Counted from the stretch's first letter, positions 52,247-62,261 are shown. The stretch is DNA of 64,000 nucleotides from Chitinophagaceae bacterium (GCA_020847395.1 JADLCD010000022.1:1-64000), one strand, 5' to 3'. The notes: generated from the letters alone by a model not told the origin. Program-made: numbers and translations.

Positions 52247-52506
52247 ATGGCGCTGCGGCGCCAACCAAATATTTTGCAAAGATGATGGGGGAAAGCGAGA
52301 ATACCAAACTAAACTACAGTGAGTTTTTGGGTATTATCCAGGTTAGGAAAGTATATTTCACGCAGCGTACGCAGCGGGAAAATTATTAATGAAATACCGG
52401 GGAGAAAGTATATCAATTTATTGATTATCATTTTTTGAACACCTAAAACTCATGTTAAACTACCTTCAACAAAAAACTCAAAGAAGATACAAAGGACACA
52501 AATTTA
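52246..52506. other. Gap upstream of the riboswitch
   Basis: It contains the hairpin TGGCGC-TGCG-GCGCCA at 52248-52263 and a minus-strand CATCTTTGC near 52276-52284, one base from the -7 consensus, which could start the riboswitch transcript. The remainder shows filler such as CACGCAGCGTACGCAGCGGG and no gene. Confidence 0.35.
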
Positions 52507-53103
52507 TTAAATGCCTTTTTCTTTAACGGGGTTAATTAATTTTTCAATGGCCTTCCGTGCCATCTCAAACCGTTCATCATAATCACCGCTGATATCTACC
52601 CAGGGCACATCCTGGTTTATCATAATGTCTTTATAAATATTATATAACCGCTCTCTTGTTTCAAGATCAGGATATTCGCGCAATTCATCTTTTACCCAGG
52701 GCAGATCAGTATTGCAAAGCAGGTATAAATCGTATTCGCGATTTATGATTTGTTCAATGATCCATTCATGACAGTTATTAAAAACAAATTCACACCACAC
52801 TTTCATTACATACATATTCGTATCTATAAATAATAAAGCAGAAGTATTGCTGTCTTCTTCTTTCATCCTGCTTACATTATTTGCGGCGGTGTCCTCTAAC
52901 TGTAACTGTCCTTTTGCAATAATAAGGAGGTCATCATAACTGTAAGCTGTTCCATGTTGCAGCAAATATTCTCTTGCATACTCCCTGCACCATATAGTGT
53001 CATAGTGTTCGGCAAGCTTATCGCATAATGAACTTTTACCGGTAGACTCCGGTCCAATAATCACGATCTTTTTTATTGAACAATGCTGTGTTGTCAATAT
53101 CAT
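52507..53103 (-). CDS. NadR-type ATP-binding protein (nicotinamide riboside kinase-like)
   Basis: A P-loop kinase-like protein similar to the kinase domain of NadR. The 198-residue protein has Walker A GPESTGKSSL (about 17-26), CREYAREYL, LFIDTNMYVMKVWCEFVF and DLYLLCNTDLPWVKDELREY, all typical of that domain. The adenylyltransferase half of NadR is absent. It is the last gene of the heme run, 22 bp after hemB, though its pathway is probably NAD salvage rather than heme. Confidence 0.8.
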   Translation of the reverse strand: MILTTQHCSIKKIVIIGPESTGKSSLCDKLAEHYDTIWCREYAREYLLQHGTAYSYDDLLIIAKGQLQLEDTAANNVSRMKEEDSNTSALLFIDTNMYVMKVWCEFVFNNCHEWIIEQIINREYDLYLLCNTDLPWVKDELREYPDLETRERLYNIYKDIMINQDVPWVDISGDYDERFEMARKAIEKLINPVKEKGI

Positions 53104-53125
53104 TAATTGATTTTATACTGTAAGA

Positions 53126-54100
53126 TTAGAACAAAATGCTAACTGCCTGCTTTGCAAAATACGTAGCAATCAAATCTGCTCCGGCTCTTTTAATGGAAGT
53201 AAGGCTTTCAATAATTGCTTTGTTTTCATCAAGCCAGCCCATTTTAGCTGCGGCTTTAATCATTGCATATTCACCACTTACATGATAGGCACTAACAGGA
53301 ACGGTTACACTATTTTTTACTTCGCGAATAATATCAAGATATGCCATAGCGGGTTTTACCATCACAATATCAGCGCCCTGTTCTACATCCTGCAATGCTT
53401 CATTAATAGCTTCATGGCGATTGGCATAATTCATCTGGTAAGTTTTTTTATCGCCAAAACCAGGAGCGCTATCCAATGCGTCTCTGAACGGACCATAAAA
53501 ACAGGATGCGTATTTAGCGCTATATGCCATTATACCCACTTTTGTAAAATGTGTTTCTTCAAGCGCTTTGCGTATAGCGCCGATGCGGCCATCCATCATA
53601 TCACTTGGGGCAACAAAATCAGCGCCTGCTTCTGCGTGACTTAAACTCATTTTCACCAATGCTTCAACAGTTTCATCATTCACAATTTCTCCATCTTTTA
53701 CAATGCCATCATGCCCGTAAACAGAATATGGGTCGAGCGCCACATCCGTCATCACTACCATTTCGGGTATAGCATTTTTAATCGCTTTTATACTGCGCTG
53801 CATCAGCCCGTCGGGATTCCATGCTTCTTTGCCGGTATTATCTTTCACTTCATCTTTTGCCTTTACAAAAATCAATACGCTTTTTATTCCCAATGCCCAC
53901 ACTTCTCTTATCTCTTTTACCAAAAGATCAAGCGAGTAACGATAGTAGCCGGGCATAGAAGAAATTTCATGTTTTACATTTTCTCCTTCATCAACAAAAA
54001 CAGGTAATATAAAATCGTTTGGAGTTAAAACAGTTTCCGCAACCATGCTGCGGATGGATGAGTTGCTACGGAGTATGCGATTGCGCTTTTGAAGATACAT
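53126..54100 (-). CDS. hemB: Delta-aminolevulinic acid dehydratase (porphobilinogen synthase)
   Basis: Condenses two 5-aminolevulinate molecules to porphobilinogen. The 324-residue protein has the metal region DVALDPYSVYGHDG, which lacks the Cys triad of zinc enzymes and fits the magnesium type, and the Schiff-base lysines in MAYSAKYASCFYGPFRDA and DIVMVKPAMAYLD. It has its own -7 box in the 113-bp gap after hemF. Confidence 0.96.
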   Translation of the reverse strand: MYLQKRNRILRSNSSIRSMVAETVLTPNDFILPVFVDEGENVKHEISSMPGYYRYSLDLLVKEIREVWALGIKSVLIFVKAKDEVKDNTGKEAWNPDGLMQRSIKAIKNAIPEMVVMTDVALDPYSVYGHDGIVKDGEIVNDETVEALVKMSLSHAEAGADFVAPSDMMDGRIGAIRKALEETHFTKVGIMAYSAKYASCFYGPFRDALDSAPGFGDKKTYQMNYANRHEAINEALQDVEQGADIVMVKPAMAYLDIIREVKNSVTVPVSAYHVSGEYAMIKAAAKMGWLDENKAIIESLTSIKRAGADLIATYFAKQAVSILF

Positions 54101-54123
54101 AATGAAGTGGCTGATTTGAGCCG

Positions 54124-54131
54124 CAAAACTA
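54124..54131 (-). promoter_or_regulatory. Bacteroidota -7 box (TAGTTTTG) for hemB
   Basis: Exact TAnnTTTG match on the minus strand followed by CGG, 23 bp before ATG 54100. Confidence 0.5.
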
Positions 54132-54213
54132 ACCTATCCTGCGCTTATTTGGAGTGATAGATTATCATGTTATCGTCATATTCGGGAAGATTTTTATTAT
54201 TGCCGTAGTAGCA

Positions 54214-55155
54214 TTACACCCACTCCCTCGGGTGCTGGCATGCATCCAGCAACCTCGCTTCATCGCTCCCAGGCTTTGGTTGATAGTTATAATCAAACCT
54301 TACCGTTGGAGGCAAACTCATCAGTATGCTTTCTGTTCTGCCATTTGTTTTTAATCCGAATATAGTTCCCCGGTCGTGGATCAGGTTAAATTCCACATAC
54401 CTGCCGCGGCGTATTTCCTGCCAGTATTTATTTTCGTTTGACCAGGCTGTGTTTTTTCGTTTTTCTACAATAGGAATATATGCTTCGGTAAAACAGTTTC
54501 CATTAGCCTGTTGAAAAGAGAAAAGTCTTTCCGCATCTGCATCGTCAGCAGGGCGCAGATAGTCGTAGAAAACGCCGCCGATACCGCGCATTTCATTGCC
54601 GCGATGCTTATTGGCAAAATACACATCGCAATGCTTTTTATACTGCGTATATAAATCAGCGCCAAACGGAGTAATGGCATTATATAATGTTTGATGAAAA
54701 TGTTTTGCATCTTCATCAAACAGATAATATGGCGTAAGATCAGCGCCACCGCCAAACCATCTGTCTATTACATTTTTGTTAGCATCATACAATTCAAAAT
54801 ACCGCCAGTTGGCATGTGTGGTAGGCACAAATGGATTAAGTGGGTGGATAACCAAACTTAACCCGCAGGCAAACCAGCTATCACCATCAATCTTAAGTTG
54901 CGAACGCATAGCATCGCTTACTTTTCCAAATACAACAGAGGTGTTTACACCACCTTTTTCAAATACATTTCCGTTAGCAATTACTCTTGTTTTTCCACCA
55001 CCGCCGCCTTCGCGCTCCCATTTATCTTCCACAAATTTTGCTTTGCCGTCTGATTGTTCAAGTGCAACACAAATAGCATCCTGCAGAGTATGAATGTATT
55101 TTACCCATCTATCACTGAAGTCATGTGAATTTTTTTGTTCTGAAAAAAAACTCAT
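54214..55155 (-). CDS. hemF: Oxygen-dependent coproporphyrinogen III oxidase
   Basis: Oxidatively decarboxylates coproporphyrinogen III using O2, which indicates an aerobic lifestyle. The 313-residue protein shows THANWRYFELYD, WFGGGADLTPYYLFDEDAKH, HRGNEMRGIGGVFYDYL and RRGRYVEFNLIHDRGTIFGL, the family signatures. It follows the 420-residue gene by 10 bp. Confidence 0.97.
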   Translation of the reverse strand: MSFFSEQKNSHDFSDRWVKYIHTLQDAICVALEQSDGKAKFVEDKWEREGGGGGKTRVIANGNVFEKGGVNTSVVFGKVSDAMRSQLKIDGDSWFACGLSLVIHPLNPFVPTTHANWRYFELYDANKNVIDRWFGGGADLTPYYLFDEDAKHFHQTLYNAITPFGADLYTQYKKHCDVYFANKHRGNEMRGIGGVFYDYLRPADDADAERLFSFQQANGNCFTEAYIPIVEKRKNTAWSNENKYWQEIRRGRYVEFNLIHDRGTIFGLKTNGRTESILMSLPPTVRFDYNYQPKPGSDEARLLDACQHPREWV

Positions 55156-55165
55156 AGAAATTATT

Positions 55166-56428
55166 TTAGCGAAGGTTATTATTTAATTGCTGTGACAGAT
55201 GTTGAACATACTCTTCCATTTCCCCCGAGGCAAAAGGTAATTTGTTAGCAGGGATTTTCTCAATCATCATTCTTAGTACATTTTTAGCCCTATCCTTATT
55301 ACCAATATTAATTAATTGATATACGCTTCTCAAATAAGCCCAGCGAAATCCATTCAAAATGCTAATTGCATCCGGTGATTTGATTACATCGTCAATCCTG
55401 ATTTTTTCCAAATTATAATTGTGCAGATTCTCTGATATTTCTGATTTCCCATTGTCTACTACCTGATAAGATACCCTGTCAACCAATCCTTCGTTAGTTA
55501 AATGCGATGTAAGATGTAAGTTAAAGGTTGAATCAGAAGGCGTAGAGAAAAAAACAGGCCGGTTGAAAAAATTTTGTTGAAAAATATCTAACAAGATCCA
55601 GTCTCCGCGAAGAATATAATTGCCCCAATACGTTGGTCTTAAAACCCAACTAAGCTGCTGAGATGTATCGGTTAAATTAATAATATTCACCGTTTTTGCT
55701 TCCCATTGTAAATACTGTAAAGTATCTAATGTCGCTTCGGAAAAATTCATCTTTAAGTTCTTTTCCCTTTTTAAATATTTGGGATACCAAATAGCATTTG
55801 TAAGACTTCCGTCCACAACAATAATATCAGCTCTATATTGCTCTATAGTTTGCAGATACCAGATTGGAAATGTTATATTATCACCAGAACTAATCAGAAT
55901 AGCATTTTTTGAGCAACTACTTAATAATTGACGATTAAATTCCAAAATTGGTTCTGAAAAAGCTCCCCTTCTTTTACCTTCCTCAAATGCCCACTTTGCA
56001 GAATCAATTAATGCTCTACCCAGGTAAGCACCTGCAAGGCTTCCCCAAATAGCTGTTAGTTTTGAGTATGGGTCCAGAATCAATATCTCGCCTTTGTAAA
56101 TTGGCTGTAGTTTATTTACCGTTTCAAACTGTTCGCTTGCCCGAATAGACATTTCCTTTTTTGAATCAGGCATTCCATTGCCATCATTTGAGTTCAACCT
56201 GTCAATAGTATAACCAAGAAAATATCTCAATTCAGCATTTTCTGGATTTTCCTCAACCTGTTTTATCAGAATTTTATATGCTTTTGTATAATCCGGTGTG
56301 TCTTTACCAACCTGAATTTTAAATTCATTCTTCCCGCTATCTGGCAAAATTGTTTGTCCAAAAAGCGGTATTTGCAGAAAAGAAAACAAAAAAATAAAAA
56401 TCAATATGATAGCATATATGCGTTTCAT
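55166..56428 (-). CDS. Exported protein resembling the C-terminal part of DUF2723 proteins
   Basis: This 420-residue protein has a signal peptide (about 1-24, ending LFGQ), a TPR-like helical repeat (about 45-160) and SSGDNITFPIWYLQTIEQYR, which matches the GDNDTFPLWYLQ block in the soluble end of DUF2723 membrane proteins. Here the multi-helix membrane half is absent. It sits tightly inside the heme operon (13 bp after hemE, 10 bp before hemF) yet has no known heme role, which suggests later insertion. I do not know its function. Confidence 0.6.
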   Translation of the reverse strand: MKRIYAIILIFIFLFSFLQIPLFGQTILPDSGKNEFKIQVGKDTPDYTKAYKILIKQVEENPENAELRYFLGYTIDRLNSNDGNGMPDSKKEMSIRASEQFETVNKLQPIYKGEILILDPYSKLTAIWGSLAGAYLGRALIDSAKWAFEEGKRRGAFSEPILEFNRQLLSSCSKNAILISSGDNITFPIWYLQTIEQYRADIIVVDGSLTNAIWYPKYLKREKNLKMNFSEATLDTLQYLQWEAKTVNIINLTDTSQQLSWVLRPTYWGNYILRGDWILLDIFQQNFFNRPVFFSTPSDSTFNLHLTSHLTNEGLVDRVSYQVVDNGKSEISENLHNYNLEKIRIDDVIKSPDAISILNGFRWAYLRSVYQLINIGNKDRAKNVLRMMIEKIPANKLPFASGEMEEYVQHLSQQLNNNLR

Positions 56429-56441
56429 ATCATTTATCTCT

Positions 56442-57470
56442 TTAAGTATTTACTACCTCCCATTCCTTCACCGTATCTACAAATGCCTTTGCATGGTCTA
56501 CAGGCACATTGGGTAATATACCATGACCAAGGTTTGCAATATACCTGCCATTACCAAAAGCATTCAGCATTTTGTTTACTTCCTTTTTCAACACAGGGAT
56601 AGGTGATAATAATTTTGCAGGGTCAAAGTTTCCCTGTAAAGTGATGTTATTGCCGGCCATCTTCCTGGCTAAATCCGGTTTAATGCACCAGTCTATACCT
56701 AAGCCATGCGCACCAGTTGCAGCCATATCTTCTAATGCATACCAGGCTCCCTTTGCAAAAATAATTACCGGCACTTCATCTTTAAGCGCAGCAACTATTT
56801 GTTTTATATATGGTAAAGCAATCTGGTTAAAATCTTCAGGACTCAGCAAACCTGCCCAACTATCAAATACTTGTATGGTATCTGCGCCGGCTTTAACCTG
56901 TGCTTTTAAATAAGCAATGGTGGTATCCGTAATCATCTGCAAAAGCTCATGCGCCAGTTCAGGCTGCGTAAAGCAAAATGCTTTTGCTTCGTCAAATGTT
57001 TTGGAGCCTTTGCCCTGCACCATATAGCAAAGCAGCGTCCACGGTGCGCCGGCAAAACCAATCAACGGAGCCCTGCCATTCAATTCTTTTTTTATCAGTT
57101 TAATAGCATCAAACACATATTGCAAAGTTTCGTGTACATCAGGCACGCGTACACGCTGTAAGTCAGCCCGTGTTTTTATTGGGTCTGGCAATACCGGGCC
57201 TTTGCTTTCAATCAACTGCACTTCTAATCCCATTGCCTGCGGCACTACCAGTATATCTGAAAAAAGTATGGCGGCATCTACACCAATAATATCTACAGGC
57301 TGTAAAGTAATTTCACAAGCAAGTTCGGGCGTTTGACATCTTTCGAAAAATCCATATTTCTCTCTTAAAACCATATACTCCGGCAAATAGCGGCCTGCCT
57401 GACGCATCATCCATACCGGCGGGCGGCTGGTTGATTCTCCTCTTAATGTTCTTAATAATAAATCATTCAT
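56442..57470 (-). CDS. hemE: Uroporphyrinogen decarboxylase
   Basis: Converts uroporphyrinogen III to coproporphyrinogen III. The 342-residue TIM-barrel protein shows [13 protein letters not shown] near the N terminus with the substrate-binding Arg, [58 protein letters not shown] and [14 protein letters not shown]. It lies 17 bp after hemD. Confidence 0.97.
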   Translation of the reverse strand: MNDLLLRTLRGESTSRPPVWMMRQAGRYLPEYMVLREKYGFFERCQTPELACEITLQPVDIIGVDAAILFSDILVVPQAMGLEVQLIESKGPVLPDPIKTRADLQRVRVPDVHETLQYVFDAIKLIKKELNGRAPLIGFAGAPWTLLCYMVQGKGSKTFDEAKAFCFTQPELAHELLQMITDTTIAYLKAQVKAGADTIQVFDSWAGLLSPEDFNQIALPYIKQIVAALKDEVPVIIFAKGAWYALEDMAATGAHGLGIDWCIKPDLARKMAGNNITLQGNFDPAKLLSPIPVLKKEVNKMLNAFGNGRYIANLGHGILPNVPVDHAKAFVDTVKEWEVVNT

Positions 57471-57487
57471 ATCGTATACTTCACCAA

Positions 57488-58225
57488 TTATTCATCAGTG
57501 CTACGCACTGTTTTATTTTTTGTATTTCCAAAATATTCAATGGTTAACTCAATAAGGTTTGCTTCGCCCGGCCATTGGCTTGTTATTACTTTATTGCTGC
57601 AATATGATTCAATGGTTGCTGTAGTTGTTTTACCAATAGAAAATAATACAACTGAAACCGAGATAGTATTGGTTGAAAAAAAACTATGTACCCCACTGGG
57701 ACTGAAAAATAATATGCCCTGGTAATGTTTGTTAATAGTAACCGGGGTACCCACCGTTTGGTAAACAATAATTTCCGTAACCTTTATACCATTACTCTGC
57801 AATGTTTCAGGAAGGTCGTTAAGCCGCTGCTTGCCACAGAAAAAAACAATATGCTTTATATGCTCCTGCTGCAAAATTTTTTCTGCCAGTCCACTCGCGT
57901 TTTTAGCAGTGCCGGCAATAGCAGCCTCATCAAAAATTTCGAGCAATGCTTCTTTTGTTGCACCGCCGGTGCAAAAAATTTCCCAGCTTGGCAGTATATC
58001 AGGCAGTTCGCTTTTTACAACTTCAACCGCATGTATACTGGTAAACACAGCAACTATTTTTTGCGCGGCAAGCAGTTTTATTTCATTGGCTATTTCAGTA
58101 GAAACATCGGGAATATTTTGAATAAAGGAAATCGACTCAATTTGAATGTTCTGAATACCGGCCTTCTCCACCAGTTCAGGATTTAAATTTCGGGTTGATA
58201 ATATTTCAATACTATTTGCTGCCAT
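57488..58225 (-). CDS. hemD: Uroporphyrinogen-III synthase
   Basis: Closes and flips the D ring of hydroxymethylbilane. The 245-residue protein has the two-lobed low-identity HemD pattern, with [10 protein letters not shown] in the first half and [14 protein letters not shown] plus [10 protein letters not shown] in the second. The hemC end overlaps its start by 14 bp, indicating translational coupling and supporting the assignment. Confidence 0.9.
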   Translation of the reverse strand: MAANSIEILSTRNLNPELVEKAGIQNIQIESISFIQNIPDVSTEIANEIKLLAAQKIVAVFTSIHAVEVVKSELPDILPSWEIFCTGGATKEALLEIFDEAAIAGTAKNASGLAEKILQQEHIKHIVFFCGKQRLNDLPETLQSNGIKVTEIIVYQTVGTPVTINKHYQGILFFSPSGVHSFFSTNTISVSVVLFSIGKTTTATIESYCSNKVITSQWPGEANLIELTIEYFGNTKNKTVRSTDE

Positions 58226-59183
58226 TCCGGATTGATTGAATTATTGTGTGACCACCTTTTTCCAATATTTCATTGGCTGCAATCTTACCTGTTTTTTCTG
58301 CATCTTTAACAGCTACCGTTCTTTCGCATTCAATTTTATTTTTACCATCAGTAGAAATTATATTTCCCCTGAAAAACAACTTATCGTTTTTAATTTCCGC
58401 AAGCGCACTTATTGGTGTTGAGCAACCGCCCATCAGCGTTCTTAAAAAATCACGCTCAATGCCTGTACACAATGCAGTGTTTACATCATTAAAAGTGGCA
58501 CAAATTTTTTTAAGTTCCGCATCTTCATTCCTGCAAACTGCCACAACGGTTCCCTGTGCCGGCGCGGGTAACATCCAGGTAAGATCAATACTATTTTCAG
58601 GACGGATATTAATACGCTCCAATCCTGCAGCAGCAAAGATAGCGCCGTTCCAATTGCTTTCTTCCAGCTTTTTAAGCCTTGTATTTACATTACCTCTTAA
58701 ATTATCTATCGCATGGCGCGGAAAACGATTCAGCCATTGCGCACGCCGGCGAACACTGCTTGTAGCAATTGTAAGTGCGGCACCCGTAAAATTTTCATCA
58801 GGCGTTTGCCATTCGCCACTATGCATATTAAGGTTGCGAAACAGCTTCTCTTTATCTTCTTTAAATACTAATATATCCCTGTAAGAATCTCTTTTTAATA
58901 CGGCGGCGGTTGCAAGCCCTTTTGCTAATTGCGTAGGTACATCTTTGTAAGAATGTACCGCAAGGTCTACCTGTTTTTTTAGCAAAGCAATATCAAGCGC
59001 TTTTGTAAAAATACCCTGCACACCTATTTCATATAATGGTGTGGTAAGATCAATATCGCCTTCGCTTTTTATGGGAACTAATTCGGCTTTAATATGCTGC
59101 CCTGCCAGCAGCGCCTGCACTTTTTTTGCCTGCCACATGGCCAAAGCGCTCTCACGTGTTCCGATTTTAACTACCTGCATCAT
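58212..59183 (-). CDS. hemC: Hydroxymethylbilane synthase (porphobilinogen deaminase)
   Basis: Joins four porphobilinogens into hydroxymethylbilane. The 323-residue protein starts with KIGTRESALAMWQAKKVQAL, has the catalytic-Asp region HSYKDVPTQL, the SSVRRRAQWL arginine cluster, and the dipyrromethane-binding Cys in MGGCSTPISALAEI. A second ATG three bases in is equally likely as start. Confidence 0.97.
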   Translation of the reverse strand: MMQVVKIGTRESALAMWQAKKVQALLAGQHIKAELVPIKSEGDIDLTTPLYEIGVQGIFTKALDIALLKKQVDLAVHSYKDVPTQLAKGLATAAVLKRDSYRDILVFKEDKEKLFRNLNMHSGEWQTPDENFTGAALTIATSSVRRRAQWLNRFPRHAIDNLRGNVNTRLKKLEESNWNGAIFAAAGLERINIRPENSIDLTWMLPAPAQGTVVAVCRNEDAELKKICATFNDVNTALCTGIERDFLRTLMGGCSTPISALAEIKNDKLFFRGNIISTDGKNKIECERTVAVKDAEKTGKIAANEILEKGGHTIIQSIRNGSK

Positions 59184-59264
59184 AGCGTGAATGTACTAAG
59201 GAAACTTATATTGGAAATAAATCAAACAAAAAATATAATGATTACATAAGAACAGGAAAACCAG

Positions 59265-60500
59265 TTAAGAATGACTGATTTTTAAATACTCGTGCATGGT
59301 ATTGATATACTGGCAACCCCTTGCCGTTTGGTTTTGAGAACGCAGGTCAACCGCAAGTGTTTTAACCGCTTTTTGTATAAGGAAGTCTTTACCATCTTTA
59401 GGCAACGCCAGGCAGGAATCAACCTCACTTAATTCATACAATTTTGATTTTACCTGGCCCAAAAAATGCCGGTGAACAAAAATTTTATGCCATTCAACAA
59501 ATTCGCCAAGCGTTTCTTCTATAATAGCAATAGCCTGCGGAATTTCTGCTTTTCTTTTTACGAATGTATTGTTGAGAATGGCGGATATTTCATCCACATC
59601 CATTAAAGTAATATCGTTTTTTTCTTTTACCGCCGGGTGAATGCTTTTAGGAACAGAGAGGTCAAGCAGCAATCTTGGTTTTTCTGTTGTAAAAAAACCG
59701 GGTAGTATAGTAAAATCTTCAGCGGTTGTGCTTACAATTAAAATATCGCTTTCATTACATTGCTGCGCCAGTGTTTCGTAAGGAACAGGAAGCATATTAT
59801 GCTCCTGTGCAAAGTCTTCTGCTTTGCTGAAGGTTCTATTGGTAATGCGAACTTTAGCGCCGGAAAAATATTCGCTGATATTTCTTGCAACATTGCAACC
59901 AAATTTTCCTGCACCAACGAGTAATATATTTTTATTGGCGATATCGGCAACCTTATCACGAATCACTTCAATAGCTGCGTAAGCAACCGATACAGTGCCG
60001 GTGCTGAGTTTGGTTTCTGATTTAATTCTTTTTGATGCCTGCAATGCAAAATTTACTAGCCTGTCGCTTAATGAACCAAGCAGCTCATTGTCTTTTGCAT
60101 ACCTGGCAGCCTTTTTTAACTGCATCAAAATTTCATAATCGCCGATGATCTGCGAATCCAATCCTGAAGCAACTTTAAAAAGATGTTTAACCGCATCCAT
60201 TCCGGTATAAACATAACCATGTTGCTGAAACATAGTTGTGGGATTTCCTGTAGCCTCACATAAAATCTCTATCAATAATGCTGTACTGGCTAAGCCATAT
60301 ATTTCTGTGCGGTTACAGGTTGAAAGCACAATAATATCTTTCAGCTTTTTTTCTTTTGCAAAGAAGGTGATTCTTTCCTGTGTGATATTGCAAACGGCAA
60401 AACTGCTCCTTGTAGCAATATCTGCATTTTGATAATTAATGCCGATAATTCCAAAGTTTTCGAGACCGCTGCAAATATCGTATGTGGAAGAATAATCCAT
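59265..60500 (-). CDS. hemA: Glutamyl-tRNA reductase
   Basis: First step of the C5 route, reducing glutamyl-tRNA to glutamate-1-semialdehyde. The product of about 411 residues has FGIIGINYQNADIATRSSFA, the catalytic Cys in VLSTCNRTEIYG, the tRNA-binding GLDSQIIGDYEI, the NADPH site LVGAGKFGCNVARNI and a C-terminal dimerisation helix. ATG 60500 is chosen because a -7 box ends 9 bp upstream; in-frame codons to 60572 would give an unusual 24-residue extension. hemL is not in the window. Confidence 0.95.
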   Translation of the reverse strand: MDYSSTYDICSGLENFGIIGINYQNADIATRSSFAVCNITQERITFFAKEKKLKDIIVLSTCNRTEIYGLASTALLIEILCEATGNPTTMFQQHGYVYTGMDAVKHLFKVASGLDSQIIGDYEILMQLKKAARYAKDNELLGSLSDRLVNFALQASKRIKSETKLSTGTVSVAYAAIEVIRDKVADIANKNILLVGAGKFGCNVARNISEYFSGAKVRITNRTFSKAEDFAQEHNMLPVPYETLAQQCNESDILIVSTTAEDFTILPGFFTTEKPRLLLDLSVPKSIHPAVKEKNDITLMDVDEISAILNNTFVKRKAEIPQAIAIIEETLGEFVEWHKIFVHRHFLGQVKSKLYELSEVDSCLALPKDGKDFLIQKAVKTLAVDLRSQNQTARGCQYINTMHEYLKISHS

Positions 60501-60509
60501 GGGTGAGGG

Positions 60510-60517
60510 CAAAAGTA
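60510..60517 (-). promoter_or_regulatory. Bacteroidota -7 box (TACTTTTG) for the hem operon
   Basis: Exact TAnnTTTG match on the minus strand, ending 9 bp before hemA ATG 60500. It helps decide the hemA start. Confidence 0.55.
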
Positions 60518-60608
60518 ATAGACAAAATTCATCTTCACGAGAATGAATTGTCATAATATAGTCATCTCTCAATAACCTGATTTAGATCATAATACGTGCT
60601 GACGAACA

Positions 60609-61553
60609 TCATCGCAGAAGTAATTCACAAGGCTTTAAACCGGTGTGTTTTTTAAATGCAGTAGAAAAATGTGATATAGATGAATAGCCAAGCATTAGTG
60701 AAACATCCGTAACACTTAACCCTTTTTCATACAAAAGATATTTTGCATGTTCCATGCGCTGGCTTTGGTAAAAATCGAAGATGGTTGTGCCGAAGATTTC
60801 TTTAAATCCTTTTTTAAGATAGCATTCATTAATAGCTACCCGGCGGCTGAGATTTTTTATAGTGATGGGATCGCCAATATTCTGTAACAGGATATCTCTT
60901 GCCTTCAAAATTTTATCCCTGTCAACATCGTTTGTAAGGAACTTGCAGGTAAATGCCTCCTCCCCTTTATCATTATCGCCCAGCATACATTCAAGGCTGT
61001 AGAGTAACAGCATCTGCGTTTGTGCGTTGATGTAAATATTTTCCAGGCTTTCGACGTAGGCATTGTTCAATAAGCTTTCAAGCGACATTCTTGTGCGGCT
61101 GCACAGTGGCAGCATTTTTGAAAAAGATGAACTGTGCTTAAAAGATAAAACGCGGTTTGTAAAGCTGGCGGAGCGGGTAGTTTTTACAAACTGTTGCAAA
61201 TGTTCTGTAAGAAAAGTGAAATGCAACACATCAACCGTTTCTTCCTTTGCCACGCAGTTTTTTGACATTCCGGACCTGCATTCCCCACATTCATAGCTCT
61301 TACCATTGCAATACATATTGCCGGTTATACAAAACTTCAGCTCCAGGCTGTTTTCGGCGGGTTCGTTCTTTTTATAATTATATGCAAGCATACCAACATC
61401 CTCCGTTTCCCATTGAGATAATTTACGATATCTCTTTATGCTATAACGTACAGAACCAGGTGTTAAACGCTCTCTTTCCTGCAGCAAAGAAAGATCTTCA
61501 ACCATAATCGGTCGTTTCTGTGCTACATCCAGTATATCTAAAGTCTGCTGCAT
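60609..61553 (-). CDS. AraC-family regulator next to the heme operon
   Basis: Transcription regulator. The product of about 314 residues has a C-terminal AraC double helix-turn-helix (about 215-314: ILLQNIGDPITIKNLSRRVA, GTTIFDFYQSQRMEHAKYLL, DVSLMLGYSSISHFSTAFKK). The N-terminal part is not a cupin I recognise. It holds a Cys-rich segment, CITGNMYCNGKSYECGECRS followed by GMSKNC, which could bind a metal or iron-sulfur cluster. It precedes hemA by about 108 bp on the same strand, so it may control the heme genes. ATG 61553 is preferred over an upstream alternative because a -7 box ends 7 bp before it. Confidence 0.85.
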   Translation of the reverse strand: MQQTLDILDVAQKRPIMVEDLSLLQERERLTPGSVRYSIKRYRKLSQWETEDVGMLAYNYKKNEPAENSLELKFCITGNMYCNGKSYECGECRSGMSKNCVAKEETVDVLHFTFLTEHLQQFVKTTRSASFTNRVLSFKHSSSFSKMLPLCSRTRMSLESLLNNAYVESLENIYINAQTQMLLLYSLECMLGDNDKGEEAFTCKFLTNDVDRDKILKARDILLQNIGDPITIKNLSRRVAINECYLKKGFKEIFGTTIFDFYQSQRMEHAKYLLYEKGLSVTDVSLMLGYSSISHFSTAFKKHTGLKPCELLLR

Positions 61554-61560
61554 GAGGCTG

Positions 61561-61568
61561 CAAATATA
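61561..61568 (-). promoter_or_regulatory. Bacteroidota -7 box (TATATTTG) for the AraC-type regulator
   Basis: Exact TAnnTTTG match on the minus strand, ending 7 bp before ATG 61553, so a nearly leaderless mRNA is expected. Confidence 0.5.
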
Positions 61569-61736
61569 CAATGGTTTGTATAGTTAAAAACACGCGCTGC
61601 AAATGAATGACTTGTTTATGACAAATGAAAGTGACGATTATGATGATAACACAGGTAATATGCAGATTAGCTGAATAACGCCGAGGCTTTCGGTGAGTAT
61701 CCGTCGCATCTCTTTTTCCGTCCTTCGTATTTAATA

Positions 61737-62147
61737 CTATACCAGGCTTGCTTCAAGTGATATTTCAGTATTCAGTAATTTGCTGATAGGGCAATTTGCT
61801 TTTGCATCGGCTGCAGCTTCATCAAATTTTGCTTTATCAATACCGGGAATTTTTGCTTTTAATACAAGATGAGAAGATGTGATTACACCATTTTCAAAAG
61901 TAATGGTACAATCTGTATGAATTTCATCAGGTGTAAAGCCTGCGGCATTTAATACAAAACTCAGCTTCATGCTGAAACAGCCTGCATGAGCGGCAGCAAT
62001 CAATTCTTCAGGATTTGTACCCACGCCATTTTCAAAACGGGAGCTGAAGGAGTACTGCGTATTGCTTAATACCGTGCTTTGTGTGCTTAATACGCCTTTA
62101 CCATCTTTACCTGAACCATTCCAAATGGCAGTTGCTGATCTTTTCAT
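61737..62147 (-). CDS. OsmC/Ohr-family peroxide reductase
   Basis: Small thiol peroxidase that reduces organic hydroperoxides. The 136-residue protein shows the N-terminal SATAIWNGSGKDGKG, RFENGVGTNPEELIAAAHAG, the first redox Cys in AGCFSMKLSF and the second in KANCPISKLLNTEIS. The arrangement fits the OsmC branch. It is divergent from the aminotransferase gene. Confidence 0.93.
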   Translation of the reverse strand: MKRSATAIWNGSGKDGKGVLSTQSTVLSNTQYSFSSRFENGVGTNPEELIAAAHAGCFSMKLSFVLNAAGFTPDEIHTDCTITFENGVITSSHLVLKAKIPGIDKAKFDEAAADAKANCPISKLLNTEISLEASLV

Positions 62148-62261
62148 ATACTTGTTTTTTTAATTGTTATAAGTATTATTTTAAAAAGAGATTACCAAGT
62201 TCTGAAATCTTTTTAAACCTAACTACTTAACAGATAATTTTATGCCATTAAAAGCAATATA

